This document shows, piece by piece, positions 1 through 7,611 of a stretch of 36,654 bases of DNA. Origin of the DNA: UBA7672 sp040398465. GTDB lineage: Bacteria; Pseudomonadota; Alphaproteobacteria; Caulobacterales; Hyphomonadaceae. The stretch covers positions 1 to 36,654 of the forward strand of contig JBBAUA010000034.1 of NCBI GenBank assembly GCA_040398465.1, given 5' to 3'. Made by a program: the position numbers and the translations under genes. The number at the start of each line of letters is the position of its first letter. Positions within the stretch are counted from its first letter, which is position 1. Under the pieces are notes generated by a model. It saw only the letters and a list, made by a program, of their open reading frames with translations. It searched no databases and was not told where the DNA came from.

Positions 1-1
1 A

Positions 2-502
2 CTAGGACGGCGGCGGAATTTCCGGCTCTTCAACAATCAGCTGGTCGATCGTGATTTGCTTTGCAAGAAGCCGCTCCGCCTCGTCGTCAGTCAGTACGGT
101 GATCAGGGAGCGCCCATCGCCGCCTGTCGGCATCGTCGCATCCGGCTCGACCGGCCCGATGCCCTCGGCGCCAAGCGAGGCCTGCGGATCCAGCGGCTCG
201 CCTTGGCGTGGGTGTCGCCAGCCGCGGCGCTGCATCTCGCGCAGTATCTCCTCCATTGCCACGTCCGAAACCTCCCATGGATTGCATTGAAGCGTCGACT
301 GGGGTTTCGGCGCGGCGGCCGCCATCTGCACGGAAATAGCCTGCACTGGCTCAGCAACGGTCTCGGTCCAAGCATCCGCGTTGACTATGGGTGGCTGTCC
401 CGGCGGCGCGGCTGTGGCCGAGGACGCCGCGAGCCCTCCTGCGAAAGCAAGTGAAGCAACACCGATCGCGGCTGCAGCTAGCAACGTCCTGGAAGCAGCC
501 AT
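2..502 (-). CDS. Exported protein of unknown function
   Basis: A 166-residue protein. The N-terminus (MAASRTLLAAAAIGVASLAF, then small residues up to about residue 32) is a clear signal peptide, so the product should be periplasmic or anchored. The mature part is rich in Pro, Ala and acidic residues and ends in EEPEIPPPS; I recognise no domain. The chosen start at 502 has a GGAG 9 bases upstream and places the signal peptide at the N-terminus. The frame stays open to an ATG at 598, which would add 32 basic residues ahead of the hydrophobic stretch. It is transcribed divergently from the M23 peptidase gene, with about 170 bases between starts. The stop codon lies at the very edge of the window, so the gene is complete. 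Function unknown. Confidence 0.7.
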   Translation of the reverse strand: MAASRTLLAAAAIGVASLAFAGGLAASSATAAPPGQPPIVNADAWTETVAEPVQAISVQMAAAAPKPQSTLQCNPWEVSDVAMEEILREMQRRGWRHPRQGEPLDPQASLGAEGIGPVEPDATMPTGGDGRSLITVLTDDEAERLLAKQITIDQLIVEEPEIPPPS

Positions 503-672
503 CTTGGATCGCTCCACTCGTGTATCTCGCCCGATCCGATTCAGGAACGCGCGTAGTTCAATCCGGTTCAGCCCGGCGCGCGCCGGGGGCTGACTCATCC
601 TGGTTCCCTGCCTAGGCTGTCCCGAACAGGGCGGCTCTCAGGTGACCGTCCACGGGGACGATGGAGGGGAAA

Positions 673-1695
673 ATGATCAAGACTTTGCTCGTTGCGGCTC
701 TCGCAGGCGGCTCGGGTTTTGCCGGGTGGCTTGGCGGCAGTATCTGGCCCGCCCCGCCCGAATGGACCGACACGGTCAACCGCGCGGCAACCGATATGCG
801 CACAAAATTCCGGCTCGAGAATGTCAGCTTCGATGGCCTGCGCGAGCTGATACCGGAAGCGCAATTCGCTGCGATCAAGGAGGAGATGACAGACCTCGCC
901 GTCGCGACCGGCGAGATGATCGTCATCGACCGGACGCCCAGCACGCTGGAAGAACAGCTCGACAACCTCGCGCTCGATGAAGCTTCGGCGGTGCCGGCAG
1001 GCATGGAGGTGATCACCGTCCCTGCCGCGCCGCCGCCCGCGCCAGCAGACGCGCCAGCGCAACCCGCTGCACCCGGCGCCGCGGTCACGCCTGCGCCATC
1101 GCCCGTGCCGAAACCGCCGTCCACAACACAGGTAATCGCGCCGTCGATCCAGACCGCTGCCGCCGCACAGATCTTCCCCACAAAGCTCGAACTCTGCCCG
1201 CGCATGAATGTCTCGAACGCCCCACCGAACGCGGATGGCGTGATCAGCGACTATCGCCAGATCGTGCGCGTCAAGGATGCGCGCATCGCAACCTTCCCGA
1301 CGCCTGGCGCCTGTCTCTCGTCCGGCTACGGCCCGCGCAATGACCGTCTCCACAAGGGTCTCGACTTCCATGCGGAGACCGGTGTGCCGGTGCTCGCCGG
1401 CGGCGGTGGCGAGATCCTCGAGATCAGCTATCGCGAAGACTACGGCAACATGATCCTCATCGATCACGGCGGCGGCGTTTACACGCGCTACGCCCACCTT
1501 GCCTCGTTCGGACGCGGCCTCTCGCCGGGCGTCACCGTGAGGGCAGGCGATGCGCTTGGCCTGATGGGAAACTCGGCGAGCTACCAGATCCCCATCCACC
1601 TTCACTACGAGCTGCTGCTGGGAGACTACCGGACACCGAAGGCCTCGTTCGGCCTGCAACCCGCCGACCCGATGTCCTTCCCGCCAGTCGAATGA
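673..1695 (+). CDS. M23-family (LytM-type) peptidase
   Basis: A 340-residue protein with an N-terminal hydrophobic segment (about residues 3-25) that acts as signal or anchor. A Pro/Ala-rich linker follows (about 115-155), then a C-terminal M23 domain. The zinc-site motifs are visible: GYGPRNDRLHKGLDF (HxxxD near residue 227-231), YAHL, and the final HLHYE (HxH near 309-311). The full set of ligands suggests an active endopeptidase cutting peptidoglycan cross-links in the periplasm rather than a degenerate LytM activator. The start at 673 has GGAGGGG just upstream; an in-frame ATG at 661 lies inside that ribosome-binding site. The gene precedes the BlaI/M56 pair, which in other bacteria answers cell-wall stress, so a shared envelope role is plausible but not shown. 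Confidence 0.85.
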   Translation: MIKTLLVAALAGGSGFAGWLGGSIWPAPPEWTDTVNRAATDMRTKFRLENVSFDGLRELIPEAQFAAIKEEMTDLAVATGEMIVIDRTPSTLEEQLDNLALDEASAVPAGMEVITVPAAPPPAPADAPAQPAAPGAAVTPAPSPVPKPPSTTQVIAPSIQTAAAAQIFPTKLELCPRMNVSNAPPNADGVISDYRQIVRVKDARIATFPTPGACLSSGYGPRNDRLHKGLDFHAETGVPVLAGGGGEILEISYREDYGNMILIDHGGGVYTRYAHLASFGRGLSPGVTVRAGDALGLMGNSASYQIPIHLHYELLLGDYRTPKASFGLQPADPMSFPPVE

Positions 1696-1730
1696 GCCCA
1701 GATGGGCGGCCTGCAAAAAAGCAGCGTTCG

Positions 1731-1800
1731 CAACTAGAAACCTAGTTGACAGCCATATCGATAAACGGCAACGCTCCTCACACCTAAGGTACTAGTTGTC
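1731..1800 (+). promoter_or_regulatory. Probable BlaI operator/promoter region
   Basis: CAACTAG-AAAC-CTAGTTG forms an exact 7-base inverted repeat at 1731-1748. CTAGTTG appears again at 1792-1798 in the same orientation as the right arm. TTGACA at 1746-1751 overlaps the right arm and could be a -35 box, though no convincing -10 sits at the usual distance. BlaI/MecI/CopY repressors bind dyads upstream of their own genes, and the blaI-like gene starts at 1894, so autoregulation is the natural reading. Binding is inferred. Confidence 0.5.
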
Positions 1801-1893
1801 CCGGCGCAGGTCAGGACGTCGAAGCGGAAGCCGAAAGCCAGAGAAGCACGGAGAAGACCCGGTCACCGGGCCCCGAACAAAGAGAAGAACGCC

Positions 1894-2289
1894 ATGCCGA
1901 AGCCCAAATCCGACGTTCTGACCGAAGCTGAGCAGCGCATCATGCGCGTGCTGTGGGAGAAGGGGGAGGCGAGCGTGCGCGACGTAACCGACGCGCTCGA
2001 ACCGACCTACCCCGTCGCCTACAACACCGTCCTGACCCTTCTGCGGATCCTGACCGACAAGGACTATGTGGTCCCGCGCCAGGATGGGCGGGCCTTCATC
2101 TACAAGCCGACCGTATCCCGCGCCGAGGCTCGCTCGCGCGCTCTGCGCAAGATGGTGTCGACCTTCTTCGAAGGATCGCCGACCGCACTGGCGCAACACC
2201 TCATCAGAAGCGAGACCCTCAGCACGGACGAGCTCCAGGCGCTGAAGGACGAACTCGACAGCATCTCCCCGGAGGACGGCAATGACTGA
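1894..2289 (+). CDS. BlaI/MecI/CopY-family transcriptional repressor
   Basis: A 131-residue protein, the usual length for the family. The winged-helix N-terminal half reads LTEAEQRIMRVLWEKGEASV, followed by a recognition-helix region with YNTVLTLLRIL and the wing DGRAFIYKPTVSR. The C-terminal half (VSTFFEGSPTALAQHLI and the ELQALKDEL segment) is the typical dimerisation part. In characterised systems the repressor blocks its own promoter until the partner M56 protease triggers its cleavage or release. The next gene is such a protease and overlaps this one by 8 bases, so the two are translationally coupled. The 5' region carries a CAACTAG/CTAGTTG dyad, a likely operator. The signal and other targets are unknown. 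Confidence 0.93.
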   Translation: MPKPKSDVLTEAEQRIMRVLWEKGEASVRDVTDALEPTYPVAYNTVLTLLRILTDKDYVVPRQDGRAFIYKPTVSRAEARSRALRKMVSTFFEGSPTALAQHLIRSETLSTDELQALKDELDSISPEDGND

Positions 2290-4726
2290 CATGAGCCTGT
2301 CTCAGACAATGGTGTTCGGCCATCTCTGGCAGAGCGTCGCCATCGCCGCTGCGCTCGCCGCGGCCCTGATCATCGGCAAGCGCATGCGCGGCGCCACGCG
2401 CTACGGCCTCGGCGTTGCAGCGTTTCTCGCCAGCCTCGCCCTGCCGCTCGCCGTCTTCATCCCCGGCGAGACGATTGTCGCCGGCCTCCTGAAACAGCTG
2501 AATGCGCCGGTCTCTATCGCAGCCTCGGCGCCCGCCCCCGCTTTCGAATCTGTCGCCGGCACGGACCTGCGGGTCGAGGCACCCGCTGCGCCGGTGGCCC
2601 CCGTCGCTCCCGTCGTTGTCGATGGCGTCGAACTGCTGCCGGTGACCATGGACTCCGTGCCGATGGCGCCAGTTCAACCGCGCGCGATAGTCGCGGACGA
2701 GGCGCCCGCCCACTTCATCACGCTGCCTGCGATCAGCATGCCTGACATCGGCCTGCCGCTCCTTCTCATCTGGGCGGGCGTTGCAGCTTTCCTTCTCGTC
2801 CGCACCGGTCGCGACCTTGTCGCTGTGGAGCGCCTCGTCGCCCGCGCCCGCCCGGCAGACCTGCCGTCCGCACTCAAGAAACGCTTCGAGGGCGTCCGCG
2901 TGGTGGTGAGCGCAGATGCGCCTGGCCCGATGGCCGCTGGTCTTCTGCGTCCGTCCATCGTCTTGCCCGAAGCGATCGCCCTCGGCTCGCCCGGCATGGC
3001 CGCTCTGCTCGAGCACGAACACGCCCACATCCGCCGCCACGACATGCTCGCGGCCCTGAGCCAGCGCATCGCGCTGTCCCTCCTGTGGTGGAGTCCCGCG
3101 CTCTACTGGATCAGCCGCCGCGTCGACGAGGAGCGCGAAGTTGCCTGCGATGAGGCGGCCGTCGAACGCACCGGCGATGCACGAGCCTTCGCCCGCTCGC
3201 TGACCACGCAGGCCGAGAACCAGCTCTGGGTGCGCGCCCCCCGTCTCGCCGTCGGCGCCATCGGTCCGCGCTCCCACTTCAGCCGCCGCGTCCGCCGTCT
3301 CATCGACCTCGCGAAATCCGGCGGCTCGCCGGCGCGCTATTCCGGCCGCCTCGCTTTTGCCGGCCTCGCTGTCGCCGTTGGCGTCGCCGCCATGGTCACG
3401 CCTCGCTTTACCGCCAACGCCCAGCAGGCAGACGGCGCCATCGACCTGACGGCTCCCGGCGCACGCGATCTTGCGCGCAATGAGATCCAGCCGCCCGACG
3501 CGCCTTCGCCGCCTGGCCCACCTTCGCCTCCAGATCCGCTCGACTTCAGCTTTAACTTCGACAGCCACGAGTTCGCTGGCCTTGGCAAGGAACTCGAAGC
3601 GATGATGGCCGAGCTTGGCCCCGAACTCGAACTCATGATGGCCGAGCTCGGACCCGAGTTCGAAGCCGAGATGGCCGGTCTTTCCACCGAACTGGCCGCG
3701 ATGGGTATCGAACTCGGCGCGATGGCCAGCCTCGAGGTGATGGAGCAGATGCCAGAAATCCTCGACGAGGTTCGCCGCGCGCTTGATGAAGCCGGCATCG
3801 ATGCCGACAACGTGGAAGGCTGGGACCAGCTCTCGGACATCGACCGTGAAGAACTTCGCGTTGAGCTTGAGCAGGCTCGCGAGGAGATCAAGCAGGTCGT
3901 CGGTCCGGAGCTTCAGGCCGAGATCCGCGCGGCGATGGACGAGGCGCGCCAGGAACTCGCTGTCAATCGCGAGCAGACCGCTGAAGCCATGCGTGAGCAG
4001 CACGATGGCCTCGCCATCGCACGGCAGGCGCTCGCTGCGGCCCGAGATGAACTCAAGGCTGCGCGCGATCGGGGCGACTTCAAGGCCTTCGGCCCCGATG
4101 GCATCAAGTTCGATTTCGACAAGGACGTGATGGAAAGCCTGCGCAAGGCGGGCATCTCGCTCGACGATGCGAAGCTTGATGGCGGCGCAGGCATGCCCAT
4201 CCGCGTGGATCCGCATGCCAATGCGCGCGCCCTCATCGAAGCAGCCGATGATTGCGATGTTCCGCAACTGAACAAGCTGGTCGTCGATCGGAAGATCAGC
4301 CCGAACATCATGGTGCCGGGTCACGGCACGGCGCTGATGGCGGCCGCCGACGCGAATTGCGCTGATGGCGCCCGCATGCTCATCAATTCGGGCGCCGATG
4401 TGAACCTCGGCTTCCCGGGGCAGGGCACGCCCTTGTCGATCGCAGCGTCCAACAGCGCGCTGTCCGTCATGCAGTTGCTGCTCAACCGCGGCGCTGACGC
4501 CAACGCCTCTACGCCGGGCCAGGACACCCCGCTTGTCGAAGCCATCCGCGAAGGCAATCTCGAAATCGTGAAGGCGCTGGTCGAAAAAGGCGCCGACATC
4601 AACCGCAAGTCGCTCACAACAGCCAATCGCACGCCGCTCGACATTGCCGACCGCCACGGAGATGACGAAATCTCCGCCTACCTCCGCAGCAAGGGTGCTG
4701 TTGCGACGAAACCCATGGCCAACTGA
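2282..4726 (+). CDS. M56 (BlaR1/MecR1-like) membrane protease with coiled-coil and ankyrin-repeat tail
   Basis: An 814-residue protein. Hydrophobic segments lie at about 12-32, 41-60 and 157-175. The M56 zinc-protease core holds HEHAH at 245-249 and EEREVACDEA at 283-292. A fourth hydrophobic segment is at about 357-373. After this, where BlaR1 has a penicillin-binding domain, the chain has a Pro-rich hinge (403-419) and a long charged helical region (435-600) with near-repeats of MMAELGPELE. The last 165 residues read as about four ankyrin repeats (e.g. GADVNLGFPGQGTPLSIAAS, GADANASTPGQDTPLVEAI). The start overlaps blaI by 8 bases with GGAGG upstream. By analogy it senses an envelope signal and relieves BlaI repression; the tail suggests a protein ligand rather than a beta-lactam. 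Which side of the membrane the tail faces is not certain. Confidence 0.88.
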   Translation: MTDMSLSQTMVFGHLWQSVAIAAALAAALIIGKRMRGATRYGLGVAAFLASLALPLAVFIPGETIVAGLLKQLNAPVSIAASAPAPAFESVAGTDLRVEAPAAPVAPVAPVVVDGVELLPVTMDSVPMAPVQPRAIVADEAPAHFITLPAISMPDIGLPLLLIWAGVAAFLLVRTGRDLVAVERLVARARPADLPSALKKRFEGVRVVVSADAPGPMAAGLLRPSIVLPEAIALGSPGMAALLEHEHAHIRRHDMLAALSQRIALSLLWWSPALYWISRRVDEEREVACDEAAVERTGDARAFARSLTTQAENQLWVRAPRLAVGAIGPRSHFSRRVRRLIDLAKSGGSPARYSGRLAFAGLAVAVGVAAMVTPRFTANAQQADGAIDLTAPGARDLARNEIQPPDAPSPPGPPSPPDPLDFSFNFDSHEFAGLGKELEAMMAELGPELELMMAELGPEFEAEMAGLSTELAAMGIELGAMASLEVMEQMPEILDEVRRALDEAGIDADNVEGWDQLSDIDREELRVELEQAREEIKQVVGPELQAEIRAAMDEARQELAVNREQTAEAMREQHDGLAIARQALAAARDELKAARDRGDFKAFGPDGIKFDFDKDVMESLRKAGISLDDAKLDGGAGMPIRVDPHANARALIEAADDCDVPQLNKLVVDRKISPNIMVPGHGTALMAAADANCADGARMLINSGADVNLGFPGQGTPLSIAASNSALSVMQLLLNRGADANASTPGQDTPLVEAIREGNLEIVKALVEKGADINRKSLTTANRTPLDIADRHGDDEISAYLRSKGAVATKPMAN

Positions 4727-4778
4727 CGCCTCTCGCGTTAACGCGGCCTAAGGACGATCGCAGCAGACCGGACGACCT

Positions 4779-4825
4779 CATGCAGCCTCGCGGCTGCATG
4801 ATCTCTGGAGTGAACGGCGCACTCC
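4779..4825 (+). promoter_or_regulatory. Two tandem hairpins in the TonB receptor leader
   Basis: CATGCAGCC-tcgc-GGCTGCATG at 4779-4800 is an exact 9-base inverted repeat. GGAGTG-aacggcg-CACTCC at 4807-4825 is a second, 6-base one. They lie between the M56 stop (4726) and the receptor ATG (4885). Neither is followed by a T-run, so they are not classical intrinsic terminators. They may end the blaI-M56 transcript, form a structured leader or bind a regulator. Confidence 0.4.
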
Positions 4826-4884
4826 GGGCGGTGGTGGTTCCTGGACGGAAGCGCCGCGTGTAAAAGCCGCGCGGGGACGGAAAA

Positions 4885-6581
4885 ATGCCGGTAAATCGCA
4901 AGGGCGCGTCGCGTACAGGCGTGCTGACTCTGGCCGGCGGGCTCGCCTTGCTGAACGCCGCCGCCCCCAGTTTCGCGCAGGTGGCCGCGGAACCCGTGTC
5001 ATCGGCGGAGGCCCAGGTCTACGAACCCGCCTACTTCGCGCGCTTCGCGCCCAGGACAGCCGCCGACATGGTCGGCAATATTCCCGGCTTCAGCATCACC
5101 GGCGGCGGCGACGACCAGCGCGGCTTCGGGCAGGCCAGCCAGAACGTACTGATCAACGGCCGCCGCGTGTCGGGCAAGGCGAACGACGCCGCCACCGCCC
5201 TTGGCCGCATCACCGCGGAAAGCGTGCTCCGCATCGAGATCGTCGACGGCGCCACGCTCGACATTCCCGGCCTGTCGGGCCAGGTAGCGAATGTCATCGC
5301 CAGCGTCGACGCCCTCAGTGGCAACTGGAACTGGAACCCGGAGTTTCGCGAAAGAGCAAAACCGGCCTGGTCTCGCGGCTCCGTGTCCGCGAACGGCAAG
5401 ACGGAAGACGGTTGGTCATGGTCGGCCGAGCTTGGCGCGTTCGAATTCAACAACCGGATTGAGGGACCCGGCATCATCAGCGACGGCGCGGGCAACGTGA
5501 CCGATGTCCGCCGCGAAGGCTTTACCGGCTCAGGCAACGGTCCACGCCTTGCTGCGACGCTGACCTACGAGGCGCCCGAGGGCTCTGTCGCCAATCTGAA
5601 TATGTCATTCGGCGGCTTCAATTTCGGTGGCCGCGAAGACTCCTTCCGCAGCCCGGTGAGTGCTGCCCCGTCCGCCCGCTTCGCCACCTTCGCCGACGAG
5701 CAGACTGAAGGCGAATTCGGCGCCGATTACGAGTTCGACCTTGGCCCAGGCCGCCTGAAGCTGATCGGGTTGCAGCGGTTTCAGGAGGAAAGCGATCTCG
5801 TCACCGTCGAATCCTTTGATCAGCCTGGCGCGTTCATCGATGGCTCCGGCGCGCGCGCGCTCGAGCGCGCCGAAACAGGCGAGAGCATCCTGCGCGGCGA
5901 GTACGGCTTCAGCGCTCTCGACGGCGAGATTCAGCTGGCCGCTGAGGGCGCATTCAACTTCCTCGATCTCGGCACCGACCTTGGCGAGCGCCAGACCGAC
6001 GGCAGCTACCTGATGACCCCGCTGCCCGAAGGCACCGCACGCGTCGAGGAGCGCCGCGCCGAAACCAATCTTTCCTACAGCCGCCAGCTCGACAGTGCCT
6101 GGAGCCTGCAGAGCTCGCTCGGCGCGGAGTATTCCGAACTGACGCAGACGGGGGCCAACGGCCAGACACGCGAGTTCGTCCGGCCGAAGGGCTTCGTGTC
6201 GGTCGCGTGGAAACCTGACAGCGATTTCGACCTCAACCTGAAAGTGGCGCGCGAGGTCGGCCAGCTCGAATTCGGCGATTTCCTTTCCTCGGTGGACATC
6301 CAGAACGACAACCAGTCGTCCGGCAACGCACAGCTCGTGCCGGAGCAGGAGTGGCAGGTCTCGACCGAGATCAACCGCAAGCTTGGCCCGTGGGGGGCCA
6401 TCAAGTTCACCACGCTTGTCAGCTTCATCGAGGATGTGGTTGATCGCGTGCCGATCGGCGCAAATGGCCAACCCGTCAGCGCCATCGCTGACATCCGCGG
6501 GCAGGGCGTCGGCAATATCGACAAGGCGTGGGCCGTGTCGCCTGCTGTATCGGGCACGATCAATTTCGATCCTCTGGGCGC
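4885..6581 (+). CDS. TonB-dependent receptor, 3' end lost in assembly gap
   Basis: About 565 residues are present before the run of N. The N-terminus has a signal peptide (VLTLAGGLALLNAAAPSFAQ). A plug domain follows: RTAADMVGNIPGFSI, an RGFGQ-type segment, VLINGRRVSGK, and an IEIVDGATLDIPGLSGQVAN stretch. The rest has alternating aromatic/polar patterns of an outer-membrane beta barrel. Family members are usually 650-900 residues, so the last strands and stop are missing. GGGGA lies upstream of the ATG, which sits 158 bases after the M56 gene on the same strand. The substrate cannot be told from sequence; no other uptake genes are visible on this side of the gap. An in-frame TAG directly after the Ns is coincidental. 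Confidence 0.88.
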
Positions 6582-6681
6582 NNNNNNNNNNNNNNNNNNN
6601 NNNNNNNNNNNNNNNNNNNNNNNNNNNNNNNNNNNNNNNNNNNNNNNNNNNNNNNNNNNNNNNNNNNNNNNNNNNNNNNNN
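6582..6681. other. Assembly gap (100 N)
   Basis: Exactly 100 N, the common placeholder for a gap of unknown length. It interrupts the TonB receptor and is followed within 6 bases by the stop of the minus-strand TerC gene. Any genes lost between them cannot be excluded. Confidence 0.97.
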
Positions 6682-6686
6682 TAGGC

Positions 6687-7424
6687 TCAGTGCCCCGTGG
6701 GCTGATAATCCGGACTCAGCGGACACGCCGTCGTCATCTCCGTCCCCATGCCGAACCATGACGGGTTGCAGGCCTGCACCTGCAGATAGCCGTCCCACAT
6801 CATCTTCAGCGCGACATAGAAGATGATCAGCAGGCCGATATAGGCGATCCAGCGGTGCTTCTGCAGCAACCGCGCAATGAAGGTCGCAGCCACGCCCATC
6901 AGGATCACTGAAAGGGCTAGTCCGAAAATCAGAATGATCGGCGGGTGGCCCTGCGCTGCGCCCGCAACGGCCAGCACATTGTCCAGCGACATCGAGACGT
7001 CCGCGACGATGATCTGGATGACGGCGTCCCGCAGCGACTTCTTCTTGCCGATCGCATGCCCCGCGATCTTGCCATCGCCATCCAGGTCGACTCCCGTGAT
7101 CGCTTCCTCGTCCGTGTGGTGGGGCGTGCTCAGTTCGCGCCACATCTTCCAGCACACCCACAAAAGCAATATGCCGCCGACGATCAGCAATCCGATTATG
7201 GCCAGCAGCTGCGTCGCCACCAGTGCGAACAGGATGCGCAAGCCCGTCGCCGCGAGGATCCCGATCAGGATCGCCTTGTTGCGTTGCTCCTTCGGCAGGC
7301 CAGCTGCGGCAAGCCCGATGATCACGGCATTGTCGCCCGCGAGGACAAGGTCGATCCAGATGATCGTGAAGAAGGCCCCCGCCGTCTCGGGCGAAAACAG
7401 GTCAGGCGGAAAGAGATCGGGCAA
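6687..7424 (-). CDS. TerC-family integral membrane protein (YjbE-like)
   Basis: With the TTG start at 7424 the protein is 245 residues, near the family's usual length. It has the two duplicated signatures of the family, IIWIDLVLAGDNAVIIGLA near the N-terminus and VADVSMSLDNVLAVAGAA in the middle, and about seven hydrophobic segments separated by a charged cytoplasmic loop with GVDLDGDGKIAGHAIGKKK. Characterised TerC relatives take part in metal handling (Mn2+ export or metallation of exported enzymes) and tellurite resistance; the substrate here is not known. The start is set by GGGAG 6 bases before TTG. An upstream ATG at 7493 would add 23 residues unlike the family. The gene's last codons abut the assembly gap, so nothing can be said of what follows. 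Confidence 0.88.
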   Translation of the reverse strand: MPDLFPPDLFSPETAGAFFTIIWIDLVLAGDNAVIIGLAAAGLPKEQRNKAILIGILAATGLRILFALVATQLLAIIGLLIVGGILLLWVCWKMWRELSTPHHTDEEAITGVDLDGDGKIAGHAIGKKKSLRDAVIQIIVADVSMSLDNVLAVAGAAQGHPPIILIFGLALSVILMGVAATFIARLLQKHRWIAYIGLLIIFYVALKMMWDGYLQVQACNPSWFGMGTEMTTACPLSPDYQPTGH

Positions 7425-7436
7425 ATGCTTCTCCCA

Positions 7437-7466
7437 TGGCGCCGGTTCCCGGCGCGCAAGGCGCCA
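7437..7466 (-). promoter_or_regulatory. Hairpin directly upstream of the TerC ribosome-binding site
   Basis: On the minus strand TGGCGCC and GGCGCCA flank a 16-base GC-rich loop, ending just before the GGGAG that serves the TTG start. Such a hairpin could affect translation. I looked for the manganese-riboswitch (yybP-ykoY) core that often precedes TerC genes and did not see it. Confidence 0.3.
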
Positions 7467-7560
7467 CATTTGCGATATGCAGACTCTTTTCAAGGGGCTG
7501 CGAGGTCGCGCGGGACCAGGCTGCCGTAAACCGGAGGGGTTGCGCCTCTCCGGGAATCAG

Positions 7561-7593
7561 AAGGGCTCCCCTGATCGCTCAGGAGAGCCCCTT
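7561..7593 (-). terminator. Terminator-like hairpin after the secreted-protein gene
   Basis: On the minus strand, AGGGGCTCTCCTGA and TCAGGGGAGCCCTT form a stem of about 12 pairs with one mismatch and a 4-base loop (gcga), 18 bases past the stop of the gene at 7612-8712. There is no clear T-run, so Rho-independent action is uncertain. Confidence 0.45.
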
Positions 7594-7611
7594 CCGGACT
7601 TGGCTCGATGT

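Noticed and set aside
2219..4657. Very long open frame antisense to the M56 protease
   Set aside because: It mirrors the GC-biased codon pattern of the real gene, has no domain signature and no ribosome-binding site. The plus-strand frame has clear motifs.
7425..7611. Manganese riboswitch (yybP-ykoY) upstream of the TerC gene
   Set aside because: The conserved core sequences are not recognisable in the leader; only generic hairpins are seen.
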